A stretch of DNA of 41,096 nucleotides from an uncultured Rivibacter sp. (GCA_946481025.1 CAMLNA010000022.1:1-41096); one strand, 5' to 3'; positions 9,717 through 18,781 are shown, counted from the first letter of the stretch. Notes: a model not told the origin generated them from the letters alone. Numbers and translations are program-made.

Positions 9717-10600
9717 CACTTCTTGTCCTTTTCACCCGAATAGAACACCCAGTACTTCGAGCTCCAGAACGACAAGGCCGAGAGCGTGACGACGAGCGTG
9801 AACATCACCCACGACAGCGCGCTGCCGTAGCCGAGGTTGAAGTAGCGGAAGCTCTGGTCGTAGATGTAGAGCGACAGCAGGTAGGTGGCGTGCAGCGGCC
9901 CGCCTTCGGTGACCATGTACGGCCCGTTGAACTCCTGGAAGGCATGCACCGTCTGCATCACGAGGTTGAAGAAGATCACCGGCGTGATGAGCGGGATGGT
10001 GATGCGGAAGAACTGCTGCCACTTCGACGCGCCGTCGATCTCGGCCGCTTCGTACAGCGACGTGGGCACGTTCTGCAGCGCCGCCAGGAAGATCACCATG
10101 GCCGAGCCGAACTGCCACACGTTGAGCAGCACGATGGTCCACAGCGAGTAGTGCTCGTCGGCCAGCCACGGCACCGGGTCGATGCCGAACTTGCCGAGCA
10201 CGATGTTCACCAGCCCGTGCTGCGAGAAGATGAACCGCCACAGCACCGACACCGCGATCGAGCCGCCCAGGATCGACGGCAGGTAGTAGGCCGAGCGGAA
10301 GAAGTTGATGCCGCGCAGCCTGAAGTTCAGCACGTGCGCGATGAACAGCGCGAAGGCCAGCCGCAGCGGCACGGTGAGCGCCACGAAGGCGATCGTCACG
10401 CCCAGCGACTTGCGGAACAGCGGGTCGCTGAAGGCGAGTTCCTTGTAGTTCTCGAGCCCCACGTACTGCGGCGGATTGATGATGTCGTACTGGGTGAAGC
10501 TCAGCGCGAAGCTCATCACGAAGGGGAAGAGCTTGAACGCGAGCACACCCAGCACGAAGGGCAGCACGAACAAGAAGCCCAGGCGCTTGTTCTCGTACAT
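9716..10600 (-). CDS. togM: ABC transporter inner-membrane permease (TogM type)
   Basis: MalF/UgpA-type permease of 294 residues, starting MYENKRLGFLFVLPFVLG, with about six membrane segments and the EAA loop YEAAEIDGASKWQQFFRITIP. ATG 10600 is chosen because it begins the first hydrophobic segment and has a GGGAG upstream. The 300-nt in-frame extension is Arg/Pro-rich shadow sequence overlapping kduD. It follows kduD by 136 bp, a gap that could hold a separate promoter, but I see no clear one. Confidence 0.92.
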   Translation of the reverse strand: MYENKRLGFLFVLPFVLGVLAFKLFPFVMSFALSFTQYDIINPPQYVGLENYKELAFSDPLFRKSLGVTIAFVALTVPLRLAFALFIAHVLNFRLRGINFFRSAYYLPSILGGSIAVSVLWRFIFSQHGLVNIVLGKFGIDPVPWLADEHYSLWTIVLLNVWQFGSAMVIFLAALQNVPTSLYEAAEIDGASKWQQFFRITIPLITPVIFFNLVMQTVHAFQEFNGPYMVTEGGPLHATYLLSLYIYDQSFRYFNLGYGSALSWVMFTLVVTLSALSFWSSKYWVFYSGEKDKK

Positions 10601-10736
10601 ATGCAGGTTCTCCCGCAGGCCAGGCGTCGGGCCCGGTCTTGCCATCCGCGGCGGCTCGCAGGGCCGTGCGGTCGTCTCCGGCGTCGCTGCTGTGAAAGCG
10701 GCGGCGCGCCTTTTTCTTTCTTCTGCCGTGCCCGCG

Positions 10737-11498
10737 TCAGCGGGCCAGCCATCCGCCGTCGACCGCCACCGTGTAGCCGTTGACGTAGTCGGATGCGGGC
10801 GATGCAAGGAACACCACCGGGCCGCCCAGGTCGTCGGGCGTGCCCCAGCGGCCGGCCGGGATGCGCTCGAGGATGGCCTGGTTGCGGCCTTCGTCGGCAC
10901 GCAGCGCCGCGGTGTTGTTGGTGGCCATGTAGCCCGGCGCGATGGCGTTGACGTTGATGCGGTGCCCCGCCCATTCGTTGGCCATCAGCCGGGTGATGCC
11001 CATGACGCCGCTCTTCGACGCGGTGTACGAAGGCACGCGGATGCCGCCCTGGAACGACAGCATCGACGCGACGTTGATGATCTTGCCGCCGGTGCCCTGC
11101 GCGATGTACTGGCGCGCCATCGACTGCGAGAAGAAGAACACCGTCTTCAGGTTGATGTTCATCACGTCGTCCCAGTCCTTCTCGGAGAACCGGATCGCGT
11201 CTTCGCGGCGGATGATGCCGGCGTTGTTGACCAGCACGTCGACGCGGCCGCAGACCTTGACGGCCTCCTTCACCAGGCCGTCGATGCAGCTGATGTCGGC
11301 CAGGTTGGCGCGCAGGTCGAGGAAGCGGCGGCCCAGGGCTTCGACCTGGCGCGCGGTTTCCCTGGGTTCGCTGACGTTGACGCCGACGATGTCGGCGCCG
11401 GCCTGGGCCAGCGCGCGGGCCATGCCCTGGCCCAGGCCGGTGTCGCAGCCGGTGACGACGGCGACCTTGCCGTCGAGTTGGAAGTTGTCGAGGATCAT
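10737..11498 (-). CDS. kduD: 2-dehydro-3-deoxy-D-gluconate 5-dehydrogenase (KduD)
   Basis: Reduces 2,5-diketo-3-deoxygluconate (DKII) to 2-keto-3-deoxygluconate with NAD(P)H, after KduI. Short-chain dehydrogenase of 253 residues, the same length as the E. coli enzyme, with TGCDTGLG (16-23), NNAG (91-94) and the Ser145/Tyr158/Lys162 catalytic set. Long blocks such as IRREDA, SEKDWDDVMN and ASMLSFQGGIRVPSYTASKSG are shared with E. coli KduD. The MIL start matches E. coli MIL; a GTG three codons upstream (11507) is less likely. It lies 19 bp downstream of kduI. Confidence 0.96.
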   Translation of the reverse strand: MILDNFQLDGKVAVVTGCDTGLGQGMARALAQAGADIVGVNVSEPRETARQVEALGRRFLDLRANLADISCIDGLVKEAVKVCGRVDVLVNNAGIIRREDAIRFSEKDWDDVMNINLKTVFFFSQSMARQYIAQGTGGKIINVASMLSFQGGIRVPSYTASKSGVMGITRLMANEWAGHRINVNAIAPGYMATNNTAALRADEGRNQAILERIPAGRWGTPDDLGGPVVFLASPASDYVNGYTVAVDGGWLAR

Positions 11499-11517
11499 GT
11501 GGCTCACTGCAAGGGGT

Positions 11518-12354
11518 TCAGCGGAGTGCGGTCATGGGCACGTGGTCCATGTCCTTGAAGACCTGGTTCTCGCCGACCATGCCCCAGATGAAGGTGTAGG
11601 CCTGCGTGCCCACGCCCGAGTGGATGGACCAGCTGGGCGAGATGACGGCCTGCTCGTTGCGCACCACGAGGTGTCGCGTTTCCTGCGGCTGGCCCAGCAT
11701 GTGGAAGACCACGCCGTTGTCGGCCATGCCGAAATAGAAATAGACCTCCATGCGCCGGTCGTGCGTGTGGCAGGGCATGGTGTTCCAGAGGCTGCCCTCT
11801 TCGAGCTGGGTCATGCCCATCAGCAGCTGGCAGGTCGGCAGCACGTCGGGCACGAGGAACTTGTAGATCGTGCGGCGGTTGCTGGTCTTGGGGTCACCCA
11901 GCGTCTCGGGCGAGGCCTCGGCCAGCGTGACCTTCTTGTGCGGGTAGCTGGTGTGGGCCGGCGCGCAGTTGAAGTACAGCCTGGCCGGCTGTGCCGAGTC
12001 GGCGCTGGCAAACGACACCTCGCGCGCGCCCTGGCCGATGTAGAGCGCCTCGCGCGCGCCCACTTCGAAGACCTTGCCGTCCACCGTGACGATGGCCGCC
12101 CCGCCGATGTTGATGAGGCCCAGCTCGCGCCGCTGCAGGAAGAAGTCGGTGCCGGTGTGCTTGCCGAGCTCGGGCGCGAAGGTCACCGCGCGCGTCACCG
12201 GCATCACACCGCCCACGATGATGCGGTCGATCTGGCTGTAGGTGAGCGTGGCCTCGTCGGGCCGGAAGATGTCCTCCACCAGGAACTGCTTGCGCAGGCC
12301 GGTGGTGTCGAGCGTCTTCGCGTGCTCGCTGTGGATGGGTTGTCGGATCTCCAT
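11518..12354 (-). CDS. kduI: 5-keto-4-deoxyuronate isomerase (KduI)
   Basis: Isomerises 5-keto-4-deoxyuronate (DKI) to DKII in the unsaturated-uronate pathway. It is a 278-residue cupin, the same length as the E. coli protein, and the zinc ligands fall at the same positions: His196 and His198 (CHTHDRR), Glu203 and His245 (WSIHSG). ATG 12354 has an AGGAG ribosome site; the open frame upstream is Arg/Ser-rich noise over the promoter. It is the first gene of the long minus-strand pectin series and diverges from kdgF across a 232-bp regulatory gap. Confidence 0.97.
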   Translation of the reverse strand: MEIRQPIHSEHAKTLDTTGLRKQFLVEDIFRPDEATLTYSQIDRIIVGGVMPVTRAVTFAPELGKHTGTDFFLQRRELGLINIGGAAIVTVDGKVFEVGAREALYIGQGAREVSFASADSAQPARLYFNCAPAHTSYPHKKVTLAEASPETLGDPKTSNRRTIYKFLVPDVLPTCQLLMGMTQLEEGSLWNTMPCHTHDRRMEVYFYFGMADNGVVFHMLGQPQETRHLVVRNEQAVISPSWSIHSGVGTQAYTFIWGMVGENQVFKDMDHVPMTALR

Positions 12355-12464
12355 GGATGCTCCTCGGGAGCGGCCGCCACTCGACAGGGTTGGGCCGGGC
12401 GCCTTGCTGTTGCGTCGCCGTAACAGCCAGTAAGGACTTTCCCGGAAATGTGGTTCTTGTCGAA

Positions 12465-12479
12465 TGAACCGCTGTTTCA
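12465..12479. promoter_or_regulatory. KdgR-like operator in the kduI/kdgF gap
   Basis: TGAACC-GCT-GTTTCA is an imperfect dyad flanked by AA on each side. It resembles the enterobacterial KdgR box (AATGAAAC-N3-GTTTCATT type, from memory). It overlaps the proposed -35 of kdgF, as expected for repression. A related element lies at 16836-16851 in front of kdgK, and a single half-site TGTTTCA occurs downstream at 12517-12523. Confidence 0.5.
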
Positions 12480-12503
12480 AAAAAAGAATCTGGGCTCTAT
12501 AGT
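12475..12503 (+). promoter_or_regulatory. Putative kdgF promoter (-35/-10)
   Basis: TATAGT at 12498-12503 is a good -10. TTTCAA sits 17 bp upstream (12475-12480) as a weak -35 and overlaps the KdgR-like dyad. The first codon of kdgF is 84 bp downstream of the -10. Confidence 0.5.
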
Positions 12504-12586
12504 ACACACAAATCGATGTTTCACAAGTGCTGACCGCTGCGGGTCAACCCGCAGAAGCCGGCAGACAACAAGAGGAGAAGAGCCCG

Positions 12587-12919
12587 ATGAACCCGTACTT
12601 CCTGGGCGCCGAGACGCCGTGGACCGAGCTCGGCGACGGCATCCGCCGCAAGATCGTCGGCCACACGCCGCAGCTCATGTCGGTGCTGGTGCAGTTCGAC
12701 AAAGGCGCCATCGGCACCCCGCACGCGCACGACGTGCACGACCAGATCGCCTACGTGATCTCCGGTGCCTTCGAAGCCGAGGTGGGCGGCGTCAAGCGGG
12801 TGCTCCGGCCCGGCGACGCCTTCGTCGCCCCGCACGACACGACGCACGGCGTGGTGGCCCTCGAGGCGAACAGCACCCTGCTCGACCAGTTTTCCCCGCG
12901 CCGCGACGACTACCTCTGA
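12587..12919 (+). CDS. kdgF: Unsaturated-uronate linearising cupin (KdgF)
   Basis: Catalyses conversion of 4,5-unsaturated galacturonate to its linear keto form (DKI), feeding KduI. It is a single-domain cupin of 110 residues. The metal ligands HAH (His46, His48), Gln53 and His87 (TTHGV) fall at the positions I recall for Yersinia KdgF. ATG 12587 has an AGGAG ribosome site (12573-12577); a longer frame from 12527 would start before the promoter leader is fully used and adds nothing family-like. It is divergent from kduI and upstream of the porin gene. Confidence 0.93.
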   Translation: MNPYFLGAETPWTELGDGIRRKIVGHTPQLMSVLVQFDKGAIGTPHAHDVHDQIAYVISGAFEAEVGGVKRVLRPGDAFVAPHDTTHGVVALEANSTLLDQFSPRRDDYL

Positions 12920-13160
12920 CGTCGTCGTGACGCAGCCGGCCGGCGGCGCCCTGCGGCGCTGCGGCCCGTTCCCAGGCAAGCGCCCTTCGCCGCGCGCCAT
13001 GCGCGCCTCGCCCCACGCGAGGCCACCGCTTTCGTTTCCGGCGCCCTTCGCCGCGCCCTTCCCCTTGCGTTCGACACAGAGAGAGACCAGCCGCGCTCCG
13101 GGACATCGACGGGGCGCGTTCACACACACACCGATGTCGAAGACCAATCAGGAGACTTGC

Positions 13161-14189
13161 ATGACGTGGATGAAACTGGCTGCCGTGGCAGCCGCTGCCG
13201 GAGCCGTTGCAGGCGCTGCCCAGGCGCAGTCCAGCCTCGTGATCTCGGGCCGCGTGGACATGGGCGTGCTGTATTCGCCCACCGACCTCACCAAGGGCAC
13301 CGACCGCGACTGGCAGGTGGCCGAAAGCTCGAACGCCCGCCTGAACTTCGCCGGCCGCGAAGACCTGGGCGGCGGGCTCACCGCCTACTTCATGCTGGAG
13401 CACCGCTTCAACGCCGACACCGGCGCCGTGACCGACCCGAACGCGTTCTGGCGCGACAAGTCGTGGGTGGGCCTGAACAGCAAGACCTGGGGCGACGTGC
13501 GGCTGGGCCGCCTGCACTCGCCGCAGTACGGCCTGGGCGTGGCTGGCCGCTATGAAGCGTTCTTCGGCGACAGCTATGCATCGATGGGCACGCGCGGCGC
13601 GCGCTCGGCCAACCAGTGGAACGACTCCATCTACTACACCACGCCGGACTTCGGCGGCTTCAACGCCGGCGTGATCGTGCGCGACAGCAACGGCACCACG
13701 GCCCGCGGCACGGGCGGCCATGCGATGTATGCCAAGGGCCCGCTGTCGCTGGCGCTGTCGTACCAGAAGGAGCAGGACACGCTGGTCACCACCGCGATGA
13801 ACCACGTGAAGACCTCGACCTTCGGCGGCTACTACGACTTCGGCTTCATGCGCGTGATGGCCACCTATGCGCGCTCCACCGGCGTGAACGCCGCCGACAC
13901 CGGCACCGAAGTCGTCTACACCTTCGGCGCACGCGTGCCGATGGGCCCTGGCGAATTCCGCACGTCGTTCCGCAACATCAACGACACCGACCGCAGGGCC
14001 ACCAACGACAAGTCGAGCGACCAGGACTCGAAGCGCTTCTCGATCGGCTATGCGTATTTCCTGAGCAAGCGCACCGGCATCCACACCTCGCTGGTGCGCG
14101 AGAACCAGGAGCGCTTCAACGCCAACGGCACCACCAAGAGCGACTTCACCGGCACCGGTGCCGAAGTCGCGCTGCGCCACCAGTTCTGA
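13161..14189 (+). CDS. Outer-membrane porin, Gram-negative general-porin family
   Basis: Trimeric 16-strand porin of the betaproteobacterial (Bordetella/Burkholderia) type, 342 residues, with a signal peptide ending AQA-QSS and the usual first strand SLVISGRVDMGVLY. The C-terminus LRHQF ends in Phe, needed for barrel assembly. Start ATG 13161 has AGGAG at 13150-13154; an in-frame ATG at 13134 lacks this. The 241-bp gap after kdgF holds only a weak 5-bp hairpin near 12946-12959 and G+C-rich sequence. From its position between kdgF and a pectin esterase, passage of oligogalacturonides is likely, but specificity cannot be read from sequence. Confidence 0.9.
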   Translation: MTWMKLAAVAAAAGAVAGAAQAQSSLVISGRVDMGVLYSPTDLTKGTDRDWQVAESSNARLNFAGREDLGGGLTAYFMLEHRFNADTGAVTDPNAFWRDKSWVGLNSKTWGDVRLGRLHSPQYGLGVAGRYEAFFGDSYASMGTRGARSANQWNDSIYYTTPDFGGFNAGVIVRDSNGTTARGTGGHAMYAKGPLSLALSYQKEQDTLVTTAMNHVKTSTFGGYYDFGFMRVMATYARSTGVNAADTGTEVVYTFGARVPMGPGEFRTSFRNINDTDRRATNDKSSDQDSKRFSIGYAYFLSKRTGIHTSLVRENQERFNANGTTKSDFTGTGAEVALRHQF

Positions 14190-14307
14190 CGCAGCCGGGC
14201 CTTGCGGTCGCGATTCGCAAGGCCCCTCCCACCTTCCGCCGGGGCGGGCCGACCGGCGCACCGTCCCCGGCACTCCACGCAAGAAACAAGAGGACGGAGA
14301 CAAACTC

Positions 14308-15852
14308 ATGACCACCCCCACCCGGCTCGCGCGGCTGCTGCTCGCGGCGGCCTGCACCATGGCCGCCGTCGCCTGCGGCGGCAGCGACGACACCCCGGCC
14401 ACCGCTCCCCCGACTTCCATCCCCCTCGAGGGCACCGCCACGGCCAACGGCCGCGCCATGAGCGGCGCGACCATCACCGTGCTCGACCGCACCGGCGCCA
14501 CGCGCAGCACGCAGGCTGACGCCGAAGGCCGCTACAGCGTCGACGCGGGGGGCCTCGCCGCTCCGCTGCTGCTGGTCGCGAGCCAGCCCAACGAGACCCA
14601 CACACTGCAGCTGGCCTCGGTGGTGGCCAACACCACCGCGAGCGGCACCACCCGCGCGAACATCAACCCGCTCACCGACCGCATCGCCTCCGAGGTGGCC
14701 GGCGCCAACGGCCTGAAAGGCGTGCCCGCGCTCGTGGAGCAGGGCAACACCGCCGCCATCACGCCTGCACAGGTCCAGGCCGCCACCGACTCGACCCGGG
14801 CCCTGGTGCTCGACGCCCTGCAGGCCGCCGGTGTCAGCGGCGCCGCGGCGTTCGACCCGGCTGCGGCTCCCATGACCGACGCCTCCAGCCGTGTGCTCGC
14901 GCTGCTGCGCAGCAACCGCGGCTACGAGTCGGCCACCGGCCGCTACACCTCGACCGAGCTGTTCGACCAGCGCTACCAGCCGCTGTCGAGCCGGCGCACG
15001 CTGCAGTACGAGACGCCCCTGTCGGCCTTTGCCGGCACCACGATCTACGTCGTGGGCGACTCCACCGCCAGCAACTACGACAGCCAGGTCGCGCCGCGCG
15101 AGGGCTGGGGCCAGCGCTTCCACGAGCAGCTGGCCGACGGCGCGGCCGCACAGGTGGTCAACGTGGCGCAGTCGGGTCGCAGCTCGCGCAGCTTCATCAA
15201 CGAAGGCTGGTTCCAGCAGGTCAGGCAGCAGATCAAGGCGGGCGACTACCTGTTCATCCAGTTCGGCCACAACGACGAGAAATGCGGCGGCAGCAACCCG
15301 CCGGTGGCTCGCGACGAGATCGACATCGCCAACCTGTGCACCTACCCCGGCACCGCGCCCGGCATCGCCGAGGTGTCGGCCAGCCGGCCGGGCCAGGAGT
15401 ACTCGTTCCGCCAGTCGCTCAGGAAGTACGTCGACATGGCGCGTGCCAGCGGCGCCACGCCCGTGCTGCTGACCCCGGTGACGCGCAGGCAGAGCAACGG
15501 CAGCTTCAAGCCGTCGCACATCACGACCAAGGGCGCCTTCCCCGGCGACTATTCGGCCGCGGTGCTGGCGGTGGCGGCCGAACACGACGTGGCCGTGCTC
15601 GACATCGACGCCACCAGCATCGCCTTCTTCAACGCGCTGCCGGACGTGGCCAACGACTCGCTGAAGTACTACCTCGCGGTGAGCGAGCAGGCCTATCCCT
15701 ACTACACGCCCGCCACCACCGGCAACATCGCCAAGCCCGACAACACCCACTTCCAGACGCTGGGTGCCCAGACCCTGGGCAACTGGGTGGCGAGCGGCGT
15801 GAAGGCCAGCAGCCGGGCCGACCTCGCGGCACTGAAGGCGGTGCTGAAGTAG
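14308..15852 (+). CDS. Rhamnogalacturonan/pectin acetylesterase-like SGNH lipoprotein (CE12 type)
   Basis: Likely removes acetyl groups from pectin, exposing it to lyases. The 514-residue protein has a lipoprotein signal (AAVAC-GGSDD), an Ig-like regulatory-type domain (about 40-95: LEGTATANG...GATITVLD...DAEGRYSVDA), a helical segment, and an SGNH domain from about 245. Catalytic blocks: GDSTASNY (Ser252), QSGRSSRSF, FGHND, and D478-N-T-H481-F. ATG 14308 follows AGGACGGAGA. Its stop is only 10 bp from the stop of the convergent kdgK gene. CE12 is the best fit; an esterase for a related acetylated polymer is possible. Confidence 0.85.
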   Translation: MTTPTRLARLLLAAACTMAAVACGGSDDTPATAPPTSIPLEGTATANGRAMSGATITVLDRTGATRSTQADAEGRYSVDAGGLAAPLLLVASQPNETHTLQLASVVANTTASGTTRANINPLTDRIASEVAGANGLKGVPALVEQGNTAAITPAQVQAATDSTRALVLDALQAAGVSGAAAFDPAAAPMTDASSRVLALLRSNRGYESATGRYTSTELFDQRYQPLSSRRTLQYETPLSAFAGTTIYVVGDSTASNYDSQVAPREGWGQRFHEQLADGAAAQVVNVAQSGRSSRSFINEGWFQQVRQQIKAGDYLFIQFGHNDEKCGGSNPPVARDEIDIANLCTYPGTAPGIAEVSASRPGQEYSFRQSLRKYVDMARASGATPVLLTPVTRRQSNGSFKPSHITTKGAFPGDYSAAVLAVAAEHDVAVLDIDATSIAFFNALPDVANDSLKYYLAVSEQAYPYYTPATTGNIAKPDNTHFQTLGAQTLGNWVASGVKASSRADLAALKAVLK

Positions 15853-15862
15853 CTGCAGCGCC

Positions 15863-16816
15863 TCAGGCGGTGGCCGGCATCAGGTCGGCCATCGCCTCGC
15901 GGGGGATCAGCGCACCGCGGTGCTGGATCACCCGCGCGGCCAGCCGGTTGCCCAGCCGCGCCGCGTCGTGCGCACTGCCCCCCGGCAGCCGCACGCTCAG
16001 GTACCCGGCCGCGAAGGAATCGCCGGCGGCGGTGGTGTCCACCACCCGGGCCACCGGCTCGGTGGGCACTTCCACCAGCGGCTCCCGGCCGCAGCGCACC
16101 AGCGTGGCCAGCCGGCCGCGCTTGACCACCACCTCGGGGCAAGGCAGCGCCAGCGCCTGTGCCACCGCCTCGTCGAGGCCCGGCAGCCCGTGCAAGGCCT
16201 GGTGGTCGTCGGCCGTGACCAGCGCCAGCGTCGCCAGCTCGAACGCCTGGGCATAGGCGGCCAACGCTTCCTCGCGGCGCGGCCAAAGGCGCGGCCGGTA
16301 GTTGTTGTCGAACACCACCGGCTTGCCGCGCCCGCGCAGCCGGCCCATCAGCCCGAAGAGCCGTTCGCGGCCGGCCGCCGGCAGGATCGCCAGGCTGATG
16401 CCGCTCAGGTACAGCGCGTCCAGCGTGTCGCAGGCCGCTTCCAGCGGCGTGGGCTCGGCCCCGTCGAAGTAGGCCTTGGCGGCACTGGTGTCGCGCCAGT
16501 AGCTGAAGCTGCGCTCGCCGTTGGGGTCGACGTCGATCAGGTAGAGCCCCGGCATGCGGCCGGGCACGCGCCGCACGAGGTCCACCGCCACCCCTTCCGC
16601 CGCCCAGCGCTGCACCAGGCCATCGCTCAGCGGGTCGTCGCCCAGGCCGGTGGCGTAGGCGGCGTCGATGCCGCGCGCCCCGCCGCAACGCGCCAGGTAG
16701 ACGGCCGTGTTGAGCGTGTCGCCGCCGAAGGTCTGCTGCAGCATGCCGAAGGCCTGGCCCTGCAACTCGAGCATGCACTCGCCGAACAGGGCAACGCGCA
16801 GCGGGGTGGGCTTCAT
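15863..16816 (-). CDS. kdgK: 2-keto-3-deoxygluconate kinase (KdgK)
   Basis: Phosphorylates KDG to KDPG, the last step before the Entner-Doudoroff aldolase, which is not in this window. PfkB-family sugar kinase of 317 residues, with MLELQG near the N-terminus, the substrate motif GGDTLNTAVYLAR, and the ATP/catalytic motif DTTAAGDSFAAGY (catalytic Asp266). ATG 16816 has an AGGGG ribosome site; an in-frame ATG nine codons upstream does not. It is transcribed away from udh, with a -10-like TAGAAT and a KdgR-like dyad in its leader. Confidence 0.95.
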   Translation of the reverse strand: MKPTPLRVALFGECMLELQGQAFGMLQQTFGGDTLNTAVYLARCGGARGIDAAYATGLGDDPLSDGLVQRWAAEGVAVDLVRRVPGRMPGLYLIDVDPNGERSFSYWRDTSAAKAYFDGAEPTPLEAACDTLDALYLSGISLAILPAAGRERLFGLMGRLRGRGKPVVFDNNYRPRLWPRREEALAAYAQAFELATLALVTADDHQALHGLPGLDEAVAQALALPCPEVVVKRGRLATLVRCGREPLVEVPTEPVARVVDTTAAGDSFAAGYLSVRLPGGSAHDAARLGNRLAARVIQHRGALIPREAMADLMPATA

Positions 16817-16835
16817 GGATTCCCCTAAGAATATT

Positions 16836-16851
16836 TGGAACAATGTTTCGA
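16836..16851. promoter_or_regulatory. KdgR-like operator upstream of kdgK
   Basis: The plus strand reads TGGAACAATGTTTCGA, an imperfect dyad that aligns with the kduI/kdgF element (TG-R-A-M-C-NN-TGTTTC). It lies between a TAGAAT -10-like hexamer (minus strand, 16853-16858) and the kdgK start. Copies of its half-site GTTTCGA occur at 4954-4960, just upstream of the second pectate lyase gene, and at 17008-17014, upstream of udh. Confidence 0.45.
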
Positions 16852-16915
16852 TATTCTATGAAAGCTGTACCGACTTGCCATCAGGGGTGGACCCGGAGTC
16901 CTGCTGCCTGTAGCC

Positions 16916-16928
16916 GTTGTCAGACAAC
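16916..16928. promoter_or_regulatory. GntR/FadR-type operator, site 1 of the kdgK/udh gap
   Basis: GTTGT-CAG-ACAAC is a perfect 5+3+5 dyad matching the T-N-G-T-N3-A-C-N-A core typical of FCD-type GntR regulators. Site 2 has the same arms and lies 111 bp away. Confidence 0.65.
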
Positions 16929-17026
16929 ATCGTTTCGTGCTCGGAAGCCCTTGTCCAGGTGGTGCTCTGCGGCTCGATGGGTTTCCCCCTAGAGGTGTTG
17001 CCGCCGCGTTTCGATAACCTGAGGCA

Positions 17027-17039
17027 GTTGTACGACAAC
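17027..17039. promoter_or_regulatory. GntR/FadR-type operator, site 2, next to the udh start
   Basis: GTTGT-ACG-ACAAC is a perfect dyad with the same arms as site 1 and a different centre. It ends 9 bp before the udh ATG, so a bound repressor would cover the promoter or ribosome entry region. Confidence 0.65.
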
Positions 17040-17048
17040 GTATCACTT

Positions 17049-17906
17049 ATGGATTCCATGAAGGCTCCGCCCGGCCCCGCCCGCCTGCTGCTCACCGGCG
17101 CGGCGGGCACCCTCGGCCGAGCGCTGCGAGAACCGCTGCGCTCGGCCTGCCAGCACCTGCGCCTGTCGGACCTCAAGCCGATGCAGGGGCCCTGGGCGTC
17201 CAACGAAAGCTTCGTGACCTGCGACCTGGCCGACCGCGACGGCATGCTGGGGCTGCTGCAGGGCGTCGACGCGGTGGTGCACCTGGGCGGCGTGTCGGTC
17301 GAAACGCCGTTCGACCCGATCCTCTCGGCCAACATCCTGGGCGTGTTCCACCTGTACGAGTCGGCGCGGGTGAACGGCGTGCGCCGCATCGTCTTCGCCA
17401 GCTCCAACCACTGCACCGGCGCCTACCCCCGCACCGAGCGCCTGCAGGTGACCGACCCGCCGCGGCCCGACGGCTACTACGGCGTGAGCAAGCTGTTCGG
17501 CGAGCACATGGCACAGCTGTACTTCGACCGCCACGGCATCGAGACCGTGTGCCTGCGCATCGGCAGCGGCACGCCGCAGCCGGTGGACCGGCGCGGGCTG
17601 TCCACCTGGATCAGCCTGCGCGACCTCGCCCAGCTCGTGCTGCGCTCGCTGACGGCGCCCGGCGTTGGCTGCAGCATCGTGTGGGGCGTGTCGGCCAACA
17701 CCGCCGCCTGGTGGGACAACCAGGCCCCGGCGCAGCGGGTGGGTTATGTGCCGCAGGACTCGTCGGACGCCTTCGCGGCGCAGGTGCTGGCACAGCCGCT
17801 GCCCGACTACGAGCGCGACCCGGCCTCCGCCACGGCGCGGCTGCAGGGCGGCAGCTTCCTCGGCGTGGGGCCCTTCCCCACCTTCGGCGAGGAGCGCGAG
17901 CCGTGA
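17049..17906 (+). CDS. udh: Uronate dehydrogenase
   Basis: Oxidises D-galacturonate (or glucuronate) with NAD+ to the aldarolactone, the first step of the oxidative uronate route. NAD-dependent epimerase/dehydratase fold, 285 residues from this start, with the nucleotide motif LLLTGAAGTLG, HLGGVSVE, the SSNH segment and the catalytic YYGVSK (YxxxK). Two starts are possible, ATG 17049 (MDSMK) and ATG 17058; neither has a strong ribosome site, and the frame is open to 16917 over the operators. Its TGA overlaps the GTG of the lactonase gene, so the product lactone and its hydrolase are made together. Confidence 0.93.
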   Translation: MDSMKAPPGPARLLLTGAAGTLGRALREPLRSACQHLRLSDLKPMQGPWASNESFVTCDLADRDGMLGLLQGVDAVVHLGGVSVETPFDPILSANILGVFHLYESARVNGVRRIVFASSNHCTGAYPRTERLQVTDPPRPDGYYGVSKLFGEHMAQLYFDRHGIETVCLRIGSGTPQPVDRRGLSTWISLRDLAQLVLRSLTAPGVGCSIVWGVSANTAAWWDNQAPAQRVGYVPQDSSDAFAAQVLAQPLPDYERDPASATARLQGGSFLGVGPFPTFGEEREP

Positions 17907-18781
17907 GCCTGGCCGTCGAGGTGGCGGTGGACGTGCGATGCCGCGTCGGCGAAAGCCCGCTGTGGGACGTGCGCGACGCCTGCCTGCACTGGGTGGACAT
18001 CAGCGGCCAGGCCGTGTGGCGCCATGACCCCGCCACCGGCCGCACCACCCGCTGGAGCACGCCCGAACCGGTGGGCTGCATCGCGCCGCGCGCCAGCGGC
18101 GGCTTCATCGCCGCCATGCAGACCGGCGTGTACGCCTTCGAGCTCGGCGACACGCTGGCGCCCCGGCTTCTGGCCGCCGCGCTGCATCCGGCGCCGCAGC
18201 GCTTCAACGACGGCCGCTGCGACCGCCAGGGCCGCTTCTGGGTCGGCAGCATGTTCCCCGACCCGGCGCAGGCCCGGCGCAGCGGCCGGCTCGCCCGGCT
18301 CGACGCCGGCGTGTGGTCCGCGCCGCTGCTCGAAGACATGATCGTGCCCAACGGCCTGGCCTTCAGCCCCGACGGCCGCACCCTGTACGCGAGCGACTCG
18401 CATGCCGACATCGCCACCGTCTGGGCCTTCGACTACGACCCCGGCACCGGCCGCGCGAGCGGGCAGCGCGTCTTCATCGACAAGCTGCCGGCCGGCCGGC
18501 CCGACGGCGCGGCGGTGGACGCCGACGGCTGCTACTGGATCTGCGCCAACGACGGCGCCGCAGTGCTGCGCTACACGCCGGCCGGCAAGCTCGACCGCCG
18601 CATCGACCTGCCGGTGGCCAAACCCTCGATGTGCGCCTTCGGCGGCGCACAGCTCGACACCCTGTATGTGACGTCGATACGCCCTGACGGCGACGGCGCC
18701 TTGGCACAACCCCTGGCCGGCGCGGTGTTCGCCTGCCGGCCGGGGGCGCGTGGCCTCGTGGAGCCCGCCTACGCGGGCTGA
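17903..18781 (+). CDS. SMP-30/gluconolactonase-family aldarolactone hydrolase
   Basis: Likely opens the galactaro- or glucaro-lactone made by Udh. Six-bladed propeller family, 292 residues, with GESPLWD (first metal-ligand Glu), [34 protein letters not shown] and [13 protein letters not shown] 17903 overlaps the udh stop (GTGA). No signal peptide, so it acts in the cytoplasm. Its end carries a 7-bp hairpin (18762-18779) that includes the stop codon. A gluconolactonase or arabinonolactonase activity is possible by family; the udh overlap favours aldarolactone. Confidence 0.9.
   Translation: MSLAVEVAVDVRCRVGESPLWDVRDACLHWVDISGQAVWRHDPATGRTTRWSTPEPVGCIAPRASGGFIAAMQTGVYAFELGDTLAPRLLAAALHPAPQRFNDGRCDRQGRFWVGSMFPDPAQARRSGRLARLDAGVWSAPLLEDMIVPNGLAFSPDGRTLYASDSHADIATVWAFDYDPGTGRASGQRVFIDKLPAGRPDGAAVDADGCYWICANDGAAVLRYTPAGKLDRRIDLPVAKPSMCAFGGAQLDTLYVTSIRPDGDGALAQPLAGAVFACRPGARGLVEPAYAG
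18762..18779 (+). other. Hairpin over the lactonase stop codon
   Basis: AGCCCGC-CTAC-GCGGGCT forms a perfect 7-bp stem. No T-tract follows, so a transcript-stability or processing role between the catabolic genes and the transporter genes is more likely than full termination. Confidence 0.4.

Noticed and set aside
12946..12959. Hairpin GCGCC-CTGC-GGCGC after kdgF as a terminator
   Set aside because: Only 5 bp with no T-run; read-through to the porin gene seems likely.
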